Assembly (NCBI RefSeq): GCF_049846925.1
Contig: NZ_JBNCMT010000025.1
Location: 1-64,000, forward strand
DNA length: 64,000 bases
From: Brevibacillus_H sp049846925
GTDB lineage: Bacteria; Bacillota; Bacilli; Brevibacillales; Brevibacillaceae
Reading direction: 5' to 3'
In this document: in pieces, positions 51,723 through 60,134 of the stretch
How positions within the stretch are numbered: the stretch's first letter is position 1
How the letters are laid out: each line of letters opens with the position of its first letter
Made by a program: the position numbers and the translations under genes
Notes under the pieces: generated by a model
What the model was told of the DNA's origin: nothing
The model's database searches: none
Seen by the model: the letters and a program-made list of their open reading frames with translations, nothing else

Positions 51723-52340
51723 TTATTTGTCGAATGTTAGCAGCAACATGCGTAAGCCAAAGAAGAGAAAGACTAGACCTAGCAGAAGATGAAATATCTT
51801 TTGAACGGCAGGTCGAAACAAAAATGAGAGCGTCTTCCCAATATAGACAATGAGAGACAAGAACAGAAGTGTGGAAAAAACGCAGCCTAGAGAAAATAAG
51901 GGAAGAGAGAAAATCTGCACATTGTTCATGTGGGAAGATGCCAGCAATGCTCCAAAGATGCCCGCCCAAAACAGAATCGTCAACGGGTTGGTGAGGGTCA
52001 GCACAACTCCATACCAGAACGGATTACCCTTAACCAAACGATGATGGGAAGCTTTTCCTGCCGAGCGAAGATAACTGATTCCAAAATAAATGAGAAGTCC
52101 CCCACCCAACAAAACGAGTAAATTCCGCAGTTGTTCTATCTCCAATAGACGATCCATTCCAAGACTGGCCGCTACGATGTAAAGAGCATCAACGATCGTT
52201 ACACCAAGCACCATCTGCAACGCTTTTTTATAGCCTTCCGTCATGGCAAGCTGTAAAACAGTCAAGCATACGGGGCCGATGGATAATTGCAGAGACATCC
52301 CAAATAAAAGCCCTTCACCGAAACTGATGATTCCCTCCAT
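51723..52340 (-). CDS. LysE family amino acid exporter-type protein
   Basis: GGAGAGGG precedes the ATG. The 205-residue protein has six membrane segments and the LysE/RhtB signature SLQLSIGPVCLTVLQLAMTEG (S-x-GP) near 16-36, with LTNPLTILFWAGIFGA in the second half. These export amino acids or related cations. Substrate unknown. Monocistronic. Confidence 0.85.
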   Translation of the reverse strand: MEGIISFGEGLLFGMSLQLSIGPVCLTVLQLAMTEGYKKALQMVLGVTIVDALYIVAASLGMDRLLEIEQLRNLLVLLGGGLLIYFGISYLRSAGKASHHRLVKGNPFWYGVVLTLTNPLTILFWAGIFGALLASSHMNNVQIFSLPLFSLGCVFSTLLFLSLIVYIGKTLSFLFRPAVQKIFHLLLGLVFLFFGLRMLLLTFDK

Positions 52341-52466
52341 TTGCAGTCATCCCTCTCCTGCGTTTTTTTGCCATTATAATGGTTTGTATAAATATTTTAT
52401 ATACTTAGAGCTTGATTCGATAATTTTTTAAGTTAATGTGATAAAACATTTATTTTTTAAACAAAG

Positions 52467-52497
52467 AAAACCCTTCGCCACATCGGCAAAGGGTTTT
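52467..52497 (-). terminator. Terminator of DEAD-box gene
   Basis: AAAACCCTT-GCC and GGC-AAGGGTTTT form a stem with one mismatch, followed by a U-rich tail on the minus strand. Confidence 0.8.
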
Positions 52498-52521
52498 GCA
52501 TCGCTTACGATTTTTTGTTTT

Positions 52522-54027
52522 TTACTTTCTTCTTCCTGCAGTAGGCGCACCTGATCGAGACTGGCTTGATCTCGATTGCCCTGATCGGGTCTGTCCCGTT
52601 CTCGTCTGCTGTCCAACTTTAGCTTTGTTTGCCTTTTCTTGTGCTGCTTTTGCACGGGCTTCTTTTCTTGCTTTGATCGCCTCTTGGCGTTTGATGCTTT
52701 GGTCGTATGTCTTTTGCAGATCTTCAGCTTCACGAGCGAGTTTTTTCTTATAGCCCGGTTTTACTTTTGATTTTTTCTTGAGCGCTTCTTTTAACGGAGT
52801 CTCTTTTTTCTTCTTCTCCGCTTCTTTTTCGACTACTTTTTGCTTGCGAAGCTCAGAAAAATGCTCTTCTCGTTCCTTGGAACGCTCTCTGCGGCCAGCA
52901 TCTAGATGACGTCCAGGTGTCAGCAATTTTTGCTCAATCGTAGTCTTGATTGCTTTCTCAATTCGGGTTAGGATTGCCTTTTGACGAGGCGAAACGAATG
53001 AAATCGCCATCCCTGTTTGACCTGCTCGACCTGTACGGCCGACACGATGGATATAGCTTTCCGTATCAGAAGGCAGGTCATAGTTGATGACATGTGTTAC
53101 GCCTTCCACATCCAGACCACGAGCAGCAATATCTGTAGCTACAAGAATCTGAAACTTGATGTTGCGGAATTCTTTCATCAGTTGCTCGCGTTTTTTCTGG
53201 GACAAATCTCCATAGAGCGCCTTGGCATCATAGCCTTCCGTCTGCAAACGCTGTGTCAGATGCTTCACCCGGTCTTGCGTATTGGCAAAGACGATGGCCA
53301 GATACGGCTTCGCCACTTCAATAATATCCAGAAGGGCATCCATCTTGTCCGTTTGGTTGATCTGGTAGTAGATTTGTTCGATTCGCTCTACCGTTTTCTG
53401 TTTTGTCTCGATTTTCAAGTGAGGTGGTTGCTTCATAAACACCTGAGCCAACCGTTTCACCTGATCTGGCATGGTCGCTGAGAACATCAGCACTTGTTTG
53501 TTGGTCGAAGTAGTAGACAGGATCTTCTCCACATCTTCCAGGAAACCCATCTCCAGCATTTTGTCAGCCTCATCCAAAACCAATGTGGTGATGCGTCCAA
53601 AATGCAAGGTTTCACGGGTAAGATGATCCAAGATTCGTCCTGGAGTTCCCACTACAATATGTACGGCTCTCTCCAGCTTGTTCATCTGCCGCTCAATGTC
53701 TGTGCCACCATGCAATGATAGAGCATTAACCCCCAAATGCTTGCCCAACTTTTCAATTTCCTGAGCAATCTGGATGGATAATTCCCTTGTTGGTGTAAGG
53801 ATGAGTGCTTGAATATCCCGTTTTTGGATTTGCAAGTGTTGCAAGATCGGCAAGACAAATGCTGCGGTTTTCCCCGTGCCCGTCTGCGCTTGACCGATTA
53901 CATCCTTCCCTTCCAAAATTAACGGTATTGCTTCTGCTTGAATTTGGGTTGGTTCTTTATAAAAAAGGTCTTTAATCCCCTGCATAACTTCCGATCGCAA
54001 GCCAAACTCTTCAAATGATTTCACCAT
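52522..54027 (-). CDS. DEAD-box ATP-dependent RNA helicase
   Basis: GGAAGGAAGTGG precedes the ATG. The 501-residue protein has all helicase motifs: Q motif (FEEFGL...PTQIQ), AQTGTGKTAAF, PTRELSIQ, DEAD, SAT, and HRVGRTGRAG. A C-terminal extension from about 385 is strongly basic and ends in a Ser/Gln/Arg/Gly-rich tail (TGQTRSGQSRSSQSRSG). It resembles the CshA/YfmL/CshB group acting in ribosome assembly and RNA turnover, especially at low temperature. The Arg-rich tail likely binds RNA. Which paralogue it is cannot be told. Confidence 0.93.
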   Translation of the reverse strand: MVKSFEEFGLRSEVMQGIKDLFYKEPTQIQAEAIPLILEGKDVIGQAQTGTGKTAAFVLPILQHLQIQKRDIQALILTPTRELSIQIAQEIEKLGKHLGVNALSLHGGTDIERQMNKLERAVHIVVGTPGRILDHLTRETLHFGRITTLVLDEADKMLEMGFLEDVEKILSTTSTNKQVLMFSATMPDQVKRLAQVFMKQPPHLKIETKQKTVERIEQIYYQINQTDKMDALLDIIEVAKPYLAIVFANTQDRVKHLTQRLQTEGYDAKALYGDLSQKKREQLMKEFRNIKFQILVATDIAARGLDVEGVTHVINYDLPSDTESYIHRVGRTGRAGQTGMAISFVSPRQKAILTRIEKAIKTTIEQKLLTPGRHLDAGRRERSKEREEHFSELRKQKVVEKEAEKKKKETPLKEALKKKSKVKPGYKKKLAREAEDLQKTYDQSIKRQEAIKARKEARAKAAQEKANKAKVGQQTRTGQTRSGQSRSSQSRSGAPTAGRRK

Positions 54028-54195
54028 TGTTCCACTTCCTTCCCTAAAAAGACCGCTTCACCTATACTACGTTATTATCACCAAAAAGGAAAGAAATGTT
54101 GAGAATCGAGAAAATTGGTTCCATCCCTTATTAACCCCAACATTTTCCAATTGTGATAAACTTAAAAGATACAATTTTTCACAAGGGGGATCATT

Positions 54196-54884
54196 ATGAA
54201 ATTTTGGAAGTGTTGTTTTCTCTTCATTTTCTTGCAAATATTTATACTTCCCAGCTCGATTGCTGCACCAGCTCCATCTGATACGATTATAACCATTACA
54301 AACAAAAATAAGTTGGAGCTGAATAAGAAGGTAAATGTGAAGGCAGTAACACCCATTGATGGTGAAATTGTTAAAAGTAGTTTTCGTTACACTGTAGATT
54401 CCCAAAAATACTGGGACATTGAAAATGCGAAAACCATGCAAATTGGATCTAAATATTATACATACGGCTCCTTTATTCCGGAAGAGTCAGGAGAGTATTA
54501 TATCCACTTTACTATGACGATGAAAGATTCCAAAGGAAAGCAATGGATTAGTGTCGGCGGTATCAGTGTAAAAATATTAGATTATGCAATCCTGGATGTC
54601 ATGTCCAACCCAATTGAAGCAACTGTTTATGATGATCAGGATGTATATATTTCTGTTCGGTATCAAGCAGACAACAATTTGAACATCGATTTAAGGCGGA
54701 TGGGCTATTTACCAATTATGAGGAAATCTTCACAGAATATGATAAAAAGACCGGATACTATACAAAATTGATTAAATTAGCACCCGAACAACAAAAGTAT
54801 ATCTTCGTCACATTTACTGTAACGCAGACAATCAATGGAGTTGAAAGAAAAGGGGAATCGAAAACCACCCTTATTCTAAAATAG
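54196..54884 (+). pseudogene. Frameshifted gene for a secreted protein, about 229 aa when restored
   Basis: The first frame (MKFWKCCFLFIFLQIFILP, a signal peptide cut near SIAA) runs to the TTT at 54690-54692 and then loses sense, stopping at 54771. The next frame continues from the same point as FKADGLFTNYEEIFTEYDKK and on to TTLILK with TAG at 54882-54884. One missing T in the GATTT run (GATTTT to GATTT) explains both. The restored extracytoplasmic protein is beta-rich, with no family recognised. AGGGGG precedes the ATG. It is a recent pseudogene or a base-calling error. Confidence 0.75.
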
Positions 54885-54975
54885 TTCATGAACATCTTTC
54901 TTCTTGTTTCGCGCCTTAACAACTATGAAATGGGGGTACCTTTGTATGACAAGTGTAATTCTGGAGGCGGTTTCG

Positions 54976-55485
54976 TTGAAGAGAAGTTCAACCTGTATAG
55001 TTATATCCGCCCTTTTCCTATTGGGTGGTTGCAGCTCACCGACAGACACCAGCAGCATTGTTCCACCGGAAACTCAGACTGCTCAACCACCGCAAGACAA
55101 TTTCGCTGAATTAGAAGCAATTCTATCCATTCGTGATTTGCCACTTCAAACCTATCCAAATAGCCAAGATAAAAAAGGAATTGTGGTGTATCTACCTCTT
55201 CCCTCGTACGAAAACAGTTTTGAGAGAAAACTGAAAAGCTTACGTGCCGTAAACCAGGTTTTTCGTGAACATACGAATGTAGAAAGCATAACCATTTGGG
55301 ATGATCAGGAGTCTGCCCGTCAATACGCAAGCAATGAAGCAAACAGCCAAAATAGAATCGACTGGGATGGGCTCAATCATCGGGTAGCGTTTGCTCATGT
55401 TGCCAAAGAAGGAGTATCTGTTTTTTACGCAAATGGCAGAGACGATTTTGAGGACATTTCGTTTGGCATGGCGAGACTGGAGTAG
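54976..55485 (+). CDS. Hypothetical lipoprotein, 169 aa
   Basis: A TTG at 54976 is preferred: GGAGG lies eight bases upstream and the product begins KRSSTCIVISALFLLGGCSS, a clean lipoprotein signal with lipobox LGGC. ATG codons at 54904 and 54946 in the same frame would bury the signal. The mature domain (about 25-169) is alpha/beta with YLPLPSYENSFERKLKSL and RVAFAHVAKEG. No family recognised. Ser/Thr/Pro/Gln-rich linker after the Cys. AT-rich. Confidence 0.65.
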   Translation: MKRSSTCIVISALFLLGGCSSPTDTSSIVPPETQTAQPPQDNFAELEAILSIRDLPLQTYPNSQDKKGIVVYLPLPSYENSFERKLKSLRAVNQVFREHTNVESITIWDDQESARQYASNEANSQNRIDWDGLNHRVAFAHVAKEGVSVFYANGRDDFEDISFGMARLE

Positions 55486-55581
55486 TGCCGTATGAGTCAA
55501 ACTTTTAGGGAAGCATAACATTCTTCTGTGTGGAGCAAAATGTTAACTGCATACTACTCTCACTGTAAAAGGTGGCCTTAA

Positions 55582-56088
55582 ATGGTTTATCTATACTCCC
55601 TTTTGGCAATTTTCTCAACATGGAAATGGGGCAACTGGAGGAACTGGCAGGAATACTACCCCACGATTCTTTTTTATATCACGATCAACTTATTACATTT
55701 GGTACTTACTTACGACCATCCTCAATGGGTCTTTCACGATTATTTTGTTCCCAATGGCACAATAAAAACGCTGATCATGATTTTTACTCAATACCCCTGT
55801 TTTACGATTTTGTTTTGTACTTACCTTCCATCAAACAAACCTCTTCTTCCTCTGTATTTCGTGCTGTGGACTTGCCTATTTGGAATATTAGAGTTTATTT
55901 CTATCCTAGCTGGAGTGATCAGCTACAAAAACGGGTGGCACTTTGGCTGGTCCATTTTACTTAACCTGTGTACCTTTTCGATATTGTACCTGCATTACAA
56001 ACGTCCGCTTTGGGGCTGGGTGCTTAGTTTCATTTTAACCAGTATTTTTTTGATTATTTTTCAGGTTCCGATTACAAAACTGAAATAG
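55582..56088 (+). CDS. CBO0543-type membrane protein
   Basis: AAAGGTGG precedes the ATG. The 168-residue protein has five membrane segments and the N-terminal motif TWKWGNWRNWQEYYPTILFY, which is characteristic of CBO0543-family proteins of spore-formers. Function is unknown. A 131-residue ORF in another frame overlaps it and is a shadow. Confidence 0.8.
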   Translation: MVYLYSLLAIFSTWKWGNWRNWQEYYPTILFYITINLLHLVLTYDHPQWVFHDYFVPNGTIKTLIMIFTQYPCFTILFCTYLPSNKPLLPLYFVLWTCLFGILEFISILAGVISYKNGWHFGWSILLNLCTFSILYLHYKRPLWGWVLSFILTSIFLIIFQVPITKLK

Positions 56089-56100
56089 TTGTTCATATAT

Positions 56101-56235
56101 GGTATAATTACTAAGACACTGTAATGGATGCGTGGAATTCATCCAGCCATGTTGTTACTCTAACTTTGTCGCACATGTAAATTAATGAAATTATCGAGTT
56201 TTCAGAAGCTGCCTGCCCAAGGTAGCTTTTTTTTG
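56101..56235 (+). ncRNA. Candidate leader or small RNA ending at a terminator before the YkgJ gene
   Basis: An extended -10 (TGGTATAAT, TATAAT at 56103-56108) is followed about 100 bases later by an intrinsic terminator (AAGCTGCCT / AGGTAGCTT with U8, about 56206-56235). The transcript would be about 125 nt and include a GGATG...CATCC hairpin. It contains no ORF with a ribosome site. It resembles no riboswitch I know. It may be a small RNA or an attenuator of the YkgJ gene, 48 bases further on. Confidence 0.45.
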
Positions 56236-56282
56236 TTTTTTCATTCCATTTTTCAATGAAAATTTTAGGGGGAAGTAGTTAG

Positions 56283-56627
56283 ATGAATGAATTACCTTGC
56301 CAAGGTTGTAGGGGTTTATGTTGTGGTCCTGTTCCCGTAACGGTGAGCGAAATGAAAAAAATTCAAAAGAAAATCAGAACCATGCCACGAAAGATTCGGG
56401 ATGAGTTAGAGAATCAGCCACGTTTTTTCGGAACTTGTATTTTCTATGACTTACATAAAGATCAGTGCGGGATACATTCGGCTCGTCCTGACATTTGCCG
56501 CATGTTTGGTTACCATCAGGACCTCGTTTGTTTTCACAAACCGGAATTAGCTACAAAAGATAAGGCAACGATCAAGGAAAAACACGTAGGGATGCTAAGT
56601 ATTGATATTACGTGGAAGAATTTTTAA
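56283..56627 (+). CDS. YkgJ family cysteine cluster protein
   Basis: GGGGGAAG precedes the ATG. The 114-residue protein has the pattern CQGCRGLCCGP near the N-terminus, a later Cys in FGTCIFYD, and CGIHSARPDICRMFGY. This is the YkgJ/UPF0153 zinc or iron-sulfur cysteine cluster. Biochemical role is unknown. It sits behind the leader with a terminator described at 56101-56235. Confidence 0.85.
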   Translation: MNELPCQGCRGLCCGPVPVTVSEMKKIQKKIRTMPRKIRDELENQPRFFGTCIFYDLHKDQCGIHSARPDICRMFGYHQDLVCFHKPELATKDKATIKEKHVGMLSIDITWKNF

Positions 56628-56648
56628 CCAATTTTTTTAGGAACAAAA

Positions 56649-56674
56649 AACCTTGCCTCTCTAGAGACAAGGTT
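56649..56674. terminator. Bidirectional terminator
   Basis: AACCTTG-CTC and GAG-CAAGGTT form a stem with a four-base loop, between the YkgJ and pepV genes; A6 precedes it. Confidence 0.8.
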
Positions 56675-56688
56675 CATATCGTAATTCG

Positions 56689-58134
56689 CTACGCCTTCGC
56701 CAACTCGTAAATAGCTTGAGCGTACAGTGCAGTTGCCTTGAGCATATCTTCAATAAAGACATGTTCATCACGCTGGTGGGCACAATCAGGGCGGCCAGGG
56801 AACAGCATGCCAAATGCAACTCCCACATCGAGAGAACGACCATATGTCGCACCACCGATTGCCATAGCATCAGCTTCCTGTCCTGTTTGCTCTGTATACA
56901 CTCTTTGCAAGGTTGTAACTAGCGGATGGTCTGGCGCCACACGATGCGGTTTCAGATGATCCAGTGTTTCCAGTGTATAGCCGAACTCACCAAGCACCTG
57001 TTTCACCGCTGGCTGCCAGTTCTCATACGGCTGTGAATGCGGATAGCGGATATTGATGTCAAACTGAGCGGCTCCGTCTGATTCATAGCGGATGATTCCT
57101 GTGTTCATCGTCAGTGGCCCCATCTCTTCATCGGTATGAGCGATGTTGAGTGCTTGACCATAGTGCTGGCGATACAAGTATTTTTCGACGAACTGAACGA
57201 ACTGCGCTGCACGTCCATCCAGTGCAAGGGTATGTAAAAAGTGGATCAATTCGGTTCCAGCATTGATTCCTTTTTCCGGGTCCATTCCGTGTACAGAAAC
57301 CCCGTTGCAGCCTAAAACGACCTGATCCCCGTCCACCCGTACATCTCCAGTTAAGCCGTTATTGTCCAGATAAGCTTTGAACAACTCAACCAATACCGCC
57401 GTTGATCGATCTTGGGAAACCAGTGTTGCTTCCGCTCGGTCAGGAACCATGTTCATCCGCAGACCAGCAGACAGTGACGTAAGCTTTGCATCAATGCTGC
57501 TCTTGCTTTCCACAGCCAGACCTTGCCATGCCTCCTTCGTCTGACAGAAAACAAGATGTGTCAATCCTTTCTCCGCATAGATCAAAGGAAAATCGGCATC
57601 TGGTGTGAAGCCATACGTCGGCATCTCTTCCTTTTCGAAATAATGCGAGACACAACGCCAGGATGTTTCTTCGTCTGTACCAAAGATCAGACGGACACGT
57701 TTTCCTAAAGGCAAACCGAGTTCTTTGACGATACGTGCAGCAAATAAGGCAGCAACGGTCGGCCCTTTGTCATCCAGCGCACCACGGGCAATGATCTTGT
57801 CATCGACGATTTCGGCTGCGTAAGGTGGTGAAGTCCAGCCATCCCCTTCTGGCACTACGTCCACATGGCTCAAAATGCCAAGCAGTTCCTTTCCTTCACC
57901 AAACTCCCCATGACCAGCATAGCCGTCCACGTTTTTGGTCGTCATCCCTGCTTGCTTGCACTGATCAAGGATAAATTCGAGAGCATCCGCAATCCCTTTG
58001 CCAAACGGAGCGTTCGGCCCAGCAGTAGATTCATCCAGTACACTCTTGATGCGCAGGAACTCCTGCGTGGTTGCCAGTAGCGCTTCTTTGCGCTTGAGCA
58101 CTTCTTCCATCCAATTAATTGATTGAACCGACAT
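56689..58134 (-). CDS. pepV: Dipeptidase PepV (M20 metallopeptidase)
   Basis: The 481-residue protein has the M20 zinc sites: LGILSHVDVVPEGDGW (His near 88 and Asp), ARGALDDKGPT (bridging Asp near 119) and GTDEETSW (general base Glu near 153). HQRDEHVF near the C-terminus carries the last zinc His. It cleaves dipeptides in the cytoplasm. Its ATG follows the alarmone synthetase stop with no gap, so the genes are coupled. Confidence 0.93.
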   Translation of the reverse strand: MSVQSINWMEEVLKRKEALLATTQEFLRIKSVLDESTAGPNAPFGKGIADALEFILDQCKQAGMTTKNVDGYAGHGEFGEGKELLGILSHVDVVPEGDGWTSPPYAAEIVDDKIIARGALDDKGPTVAALFAARIVKELGLPLGKRVRLIFGTDEETSWRCVSHYFEKEEMPTYGFTPDADFPLIYAEKGLTHLVFCQTKEAWQGLAVESKSSIDAKLTSLSAGLRMNMVPDRAEATLVSQDRSTAVLVELFKAYLDNNGLTGDVRVDGDQVVLGCNGVSVHGMDPEKGINAGTELIHFLHTLALDGRAAQFVQFVEKYLYRQHYGQALNIAHTDEEMGPLTMNTGIIRYESDGAAQFDINIRYPHSQPYENWQPAVKQVLGEFGYTLETLDHLKPHRVAPDHPLVTTLQRVYTEQTGQEADAMAIGGATYGRSLDVGVAFGMLFPGRPDCAHQRDEHVFIEDMLKATALYAQAIYELAKA

Positions 58135-58875
58135 TTACTCTTCCATCCCTTCATTTCCATGGCTAGACTTGCTGGAGTACTCTCCCAATTCGATATCGTC
58201 ATCAACATCGAGGTCCAGTTCCACCAGACCCAACATATGGTCGACAGGCATCTCTCTTTTGCGAGTGAAAGCAATCTGGGCTTCTTTGATTTCTTCCCGG
58301 ATATTGTTCATTTCGTTATCCAGGGTATAGGAAGCCTTGGCAGCCTCGATCAGGCGCTGACGAATATTGCTTGGGATAATGCCTTCATACTTATAATGCA
58401 GCGAATGTTCTGTTGTGGCCCAGAAATTCATGCCGAGCGTGCGGATTTGAATCTCTACTGGAATAATTACCTCGCCTCTTGCCGTCTGGACAGGGTATTT
58501 GATCGCCAAATGGTACCCGCGATACCCGCTTTCTTTTGGCTTGGTGACATAATCTTTTTCCAGGAAAACCTGCATATCCTTCCGCTGCTTCAATAGCTCG
58601 ACAACTGCTCGAATATCATCGATAAACTGGCACATGATACGGATTCCGGCAATATCCCTAAGCTCCCATCCGATGTTTTCGTTAATCGGAAACTGCAGGC
58701 GATTGGCCTTGGTATAAATACTATTAATGGTTTTAACACGACCCATCACAAACTCGATTGGTGCGTGTTCTTTCCGTTTTTTCAATTCGTTGCGAAGATT
58801 TTTCAGCTTTACTTTCAGTTCCTCTACCGCCTGTTCATATGGCAGCAGGTACAATTCCCAGTCAACTTTCTGCAC
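58135..58875 (-). CDS. relQ: Small alarmone synthetase, RelQ (YjbM) type
   Basis: A GTG at 58875 is preferred: GGAGG is eight bases upstream and the N-terminus then matches B. subtilis YjbM in length (x-x-x-W-E-x-L-x-PY-x-QAVEELKVKLK). An ATG at 58881 is two codons earlier with poor spacing. The 246-residue protein has a RelA/SpoT synthetase domain without HD hydrolase: RDIAGIRIMCQF, KESGYRGYHL and EIQIRTLGMNFWATTEHSL. It makes (p)ppGpp from GTP/GDP and ATP. The C-terminus is extended by an acidic stretch (DLDVDDDIELGE) absent from YjbM. Coupled to pepV. Confidence 0.92.
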   Translation of the reverse strand: MQKVDWELYLLPYEQAVEELKVKLKNLRNELKKRKEHAPIEFVMGRVKTINSIYTKANRLQFPINENIGWELRDIAGIRIMCQFIDDIRAVVELLKQRKDMQVFLEKDYVTKPKESGYRGYHLAIKYPVQTARGEVIIPVEIQIRTLGMNFWATTEHSLHYKYEGIIPSNIRQRLIEAAKASYTLDNEMNNIREEIKEAQIAFTRKREMPVDHMLGLVELDLDVDDDIELGEYSSKSSHGNEGMEE

Positions 58876-58969
58876 GTTCATTCCCTCCGGCCTACACTCC
58901 ATCGTGGTTACAATTCAACAAATTTGTGATAATATCCTCTAATTAGATCAATCCAGAAAGGGTCATCCA

Positions 58970-60103
58970 ATGATTTCTTCCCTCATTGTAAGGGTTTACA
59001 ACTATTTTTATTTTTCTCTATTGGCTATTTTTATTTCCTTTTTACCCGTCTATCTCTTTGCGCAAAACCTGCCTGCTTCTCAAATCGGCATCATCATCAG
59101 CGCAGGTGCATTCATCGGTGTATTGTCACAGCCTTTTTGGGGAGTCATCAGTGACAAGTACAAAACGGTCAGGAAGATCATTCTGCTTACCCTGTTCCTT
59201 TCCGTGATCATCGGCTTTGCGATGTTTCAGGCAAGCACCTTCCTGATTCTCATGCTTCTCACCGGACTCATGTACTTCATCTTTTTGCCAACTGATCCAT
59301 TGACCGAAAGCCTTAATTATCAGTTGTCACAAGAGATGCAAGTCAGTTTCGGCTCGATCCGCATGTTTGGGGCAATTGGTTATGCAACGACTTCACTGTT
59401 CGTCGGCTATTTAGCGGAGTATTGGGGAATTTCCAGTCTTGGTTTTTTATTTGCAGCATATGGCATCATCACCTGTTTTGTCTGCTATCTTTTGCCAGAT
59501 GTCCCCTCCGTAAGCAAGCCTATCTCTTTCAGCAGCTTACGTCAATTCTTTACTTATCCAAAGACACGCTGGTTTTTCATTTTGGTCTTCCTTACTGCCC
59601 TGCCTCATCGGATGAATGACAGTTTTCTCGGCATTACCATTCAGAGCCTCGGGGGTACAACCAGCCTGATCGGGCAGTCGTGGTTTATCTCATCCGTCAG
59701 TGAAGTTTTTCTGTTTGCCGTAAGCTTCTGGTTTTTACAGAGATTCAAAGAAATTCAGTTAATCTCGATTGCCGCTCTATTGTACTCGATCCGTTATTTC
59801 TTGTGCTCCATAGCCGTTTCACCTGAGTGGATCGTGTACTTACAGATTATGCAAGGAATCACGTTTGTTATTTTTTACACAGCGTCGATTCAATACTTGT
59901 ATAGCATGATACCCGAAGAATGGAAAGCAACGGGACAAACCATATTGGCCATTTTGTTTTTCGGTCTGTCAGGGATTATTGGCTCACTCATCGGTGGCTG
60001 GGTCCTGGAGTACTATCAAGTCTCCACACTTTATCAGGTGATGGCTGGTCTGTCATTTGCGAGCTTTGTCTTCAGCCTGTTTATGCAAAAGAAAAAACAA
60101 TGA
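58970..60103 (+). CDS. MFS transporter (MFS_1-like, YwbF type)
   Basis: AAAGGGTC precedes the ATG. The 377-residue protein has about 12 membrane segments and the N-terminal FYFSLLAIFISFLPVYLFAQNL with GVISDKYKTVRKI (motif A variant) and YQLSQEMQVSFGSIRMFGAIGY near 120. This matches the LacY/NupG-like MFS_1_like group (YwbF). Substrate is probably a sugar or nucleoside. Divergent from relQ; ends at a strong terminator. Confidence 0.85.
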   Translation: MISSLIVRVYNYFYFSLLAIFISFLPVYLFAQNLPASQIGIIISAGAFIGVLSQPFWGVISDKYKTVRKIILLTLFLSVIIGFAMFQASTFLILMLLTGLMYFIFLPTDPLTESLNYQLSQEMQVSFGSIRMFGAIGYATTSLFVGYLAEYWGISSLGFLFAAYGIITCFVCYLLPDVPSVSKPISFSSLRQFFTYPKTRWFFILVFLTALPHRMNDSFLGITIQSLGGTTSLIGQSWFISSVSEVFLFAVSFWFLQRFKEIQLISIAALLYSIRYFLCSIAVSPEWIVYLQIMQGITFVIFYTASIQYLYSMIPEEWKATGQTILAILFFGLSGIIGSLIGGWVLEYYQVSTLYQVMAGLSFASFVFSLFMQKKKQ

Positions 60104-60128
60104 GACCGGGAGCTCCGGTCTCTTTTTT
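60102..60128 (+). terminator. Terminator of MFS gene
   Basis: GAGACCGG (60102-60109) and CCGGTCTC (60115-60122) form an eight-bp GC-rich stem followed by TTTTTT. Confidence 0.9.
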
Positions 60129-60134
60129 GTATAA

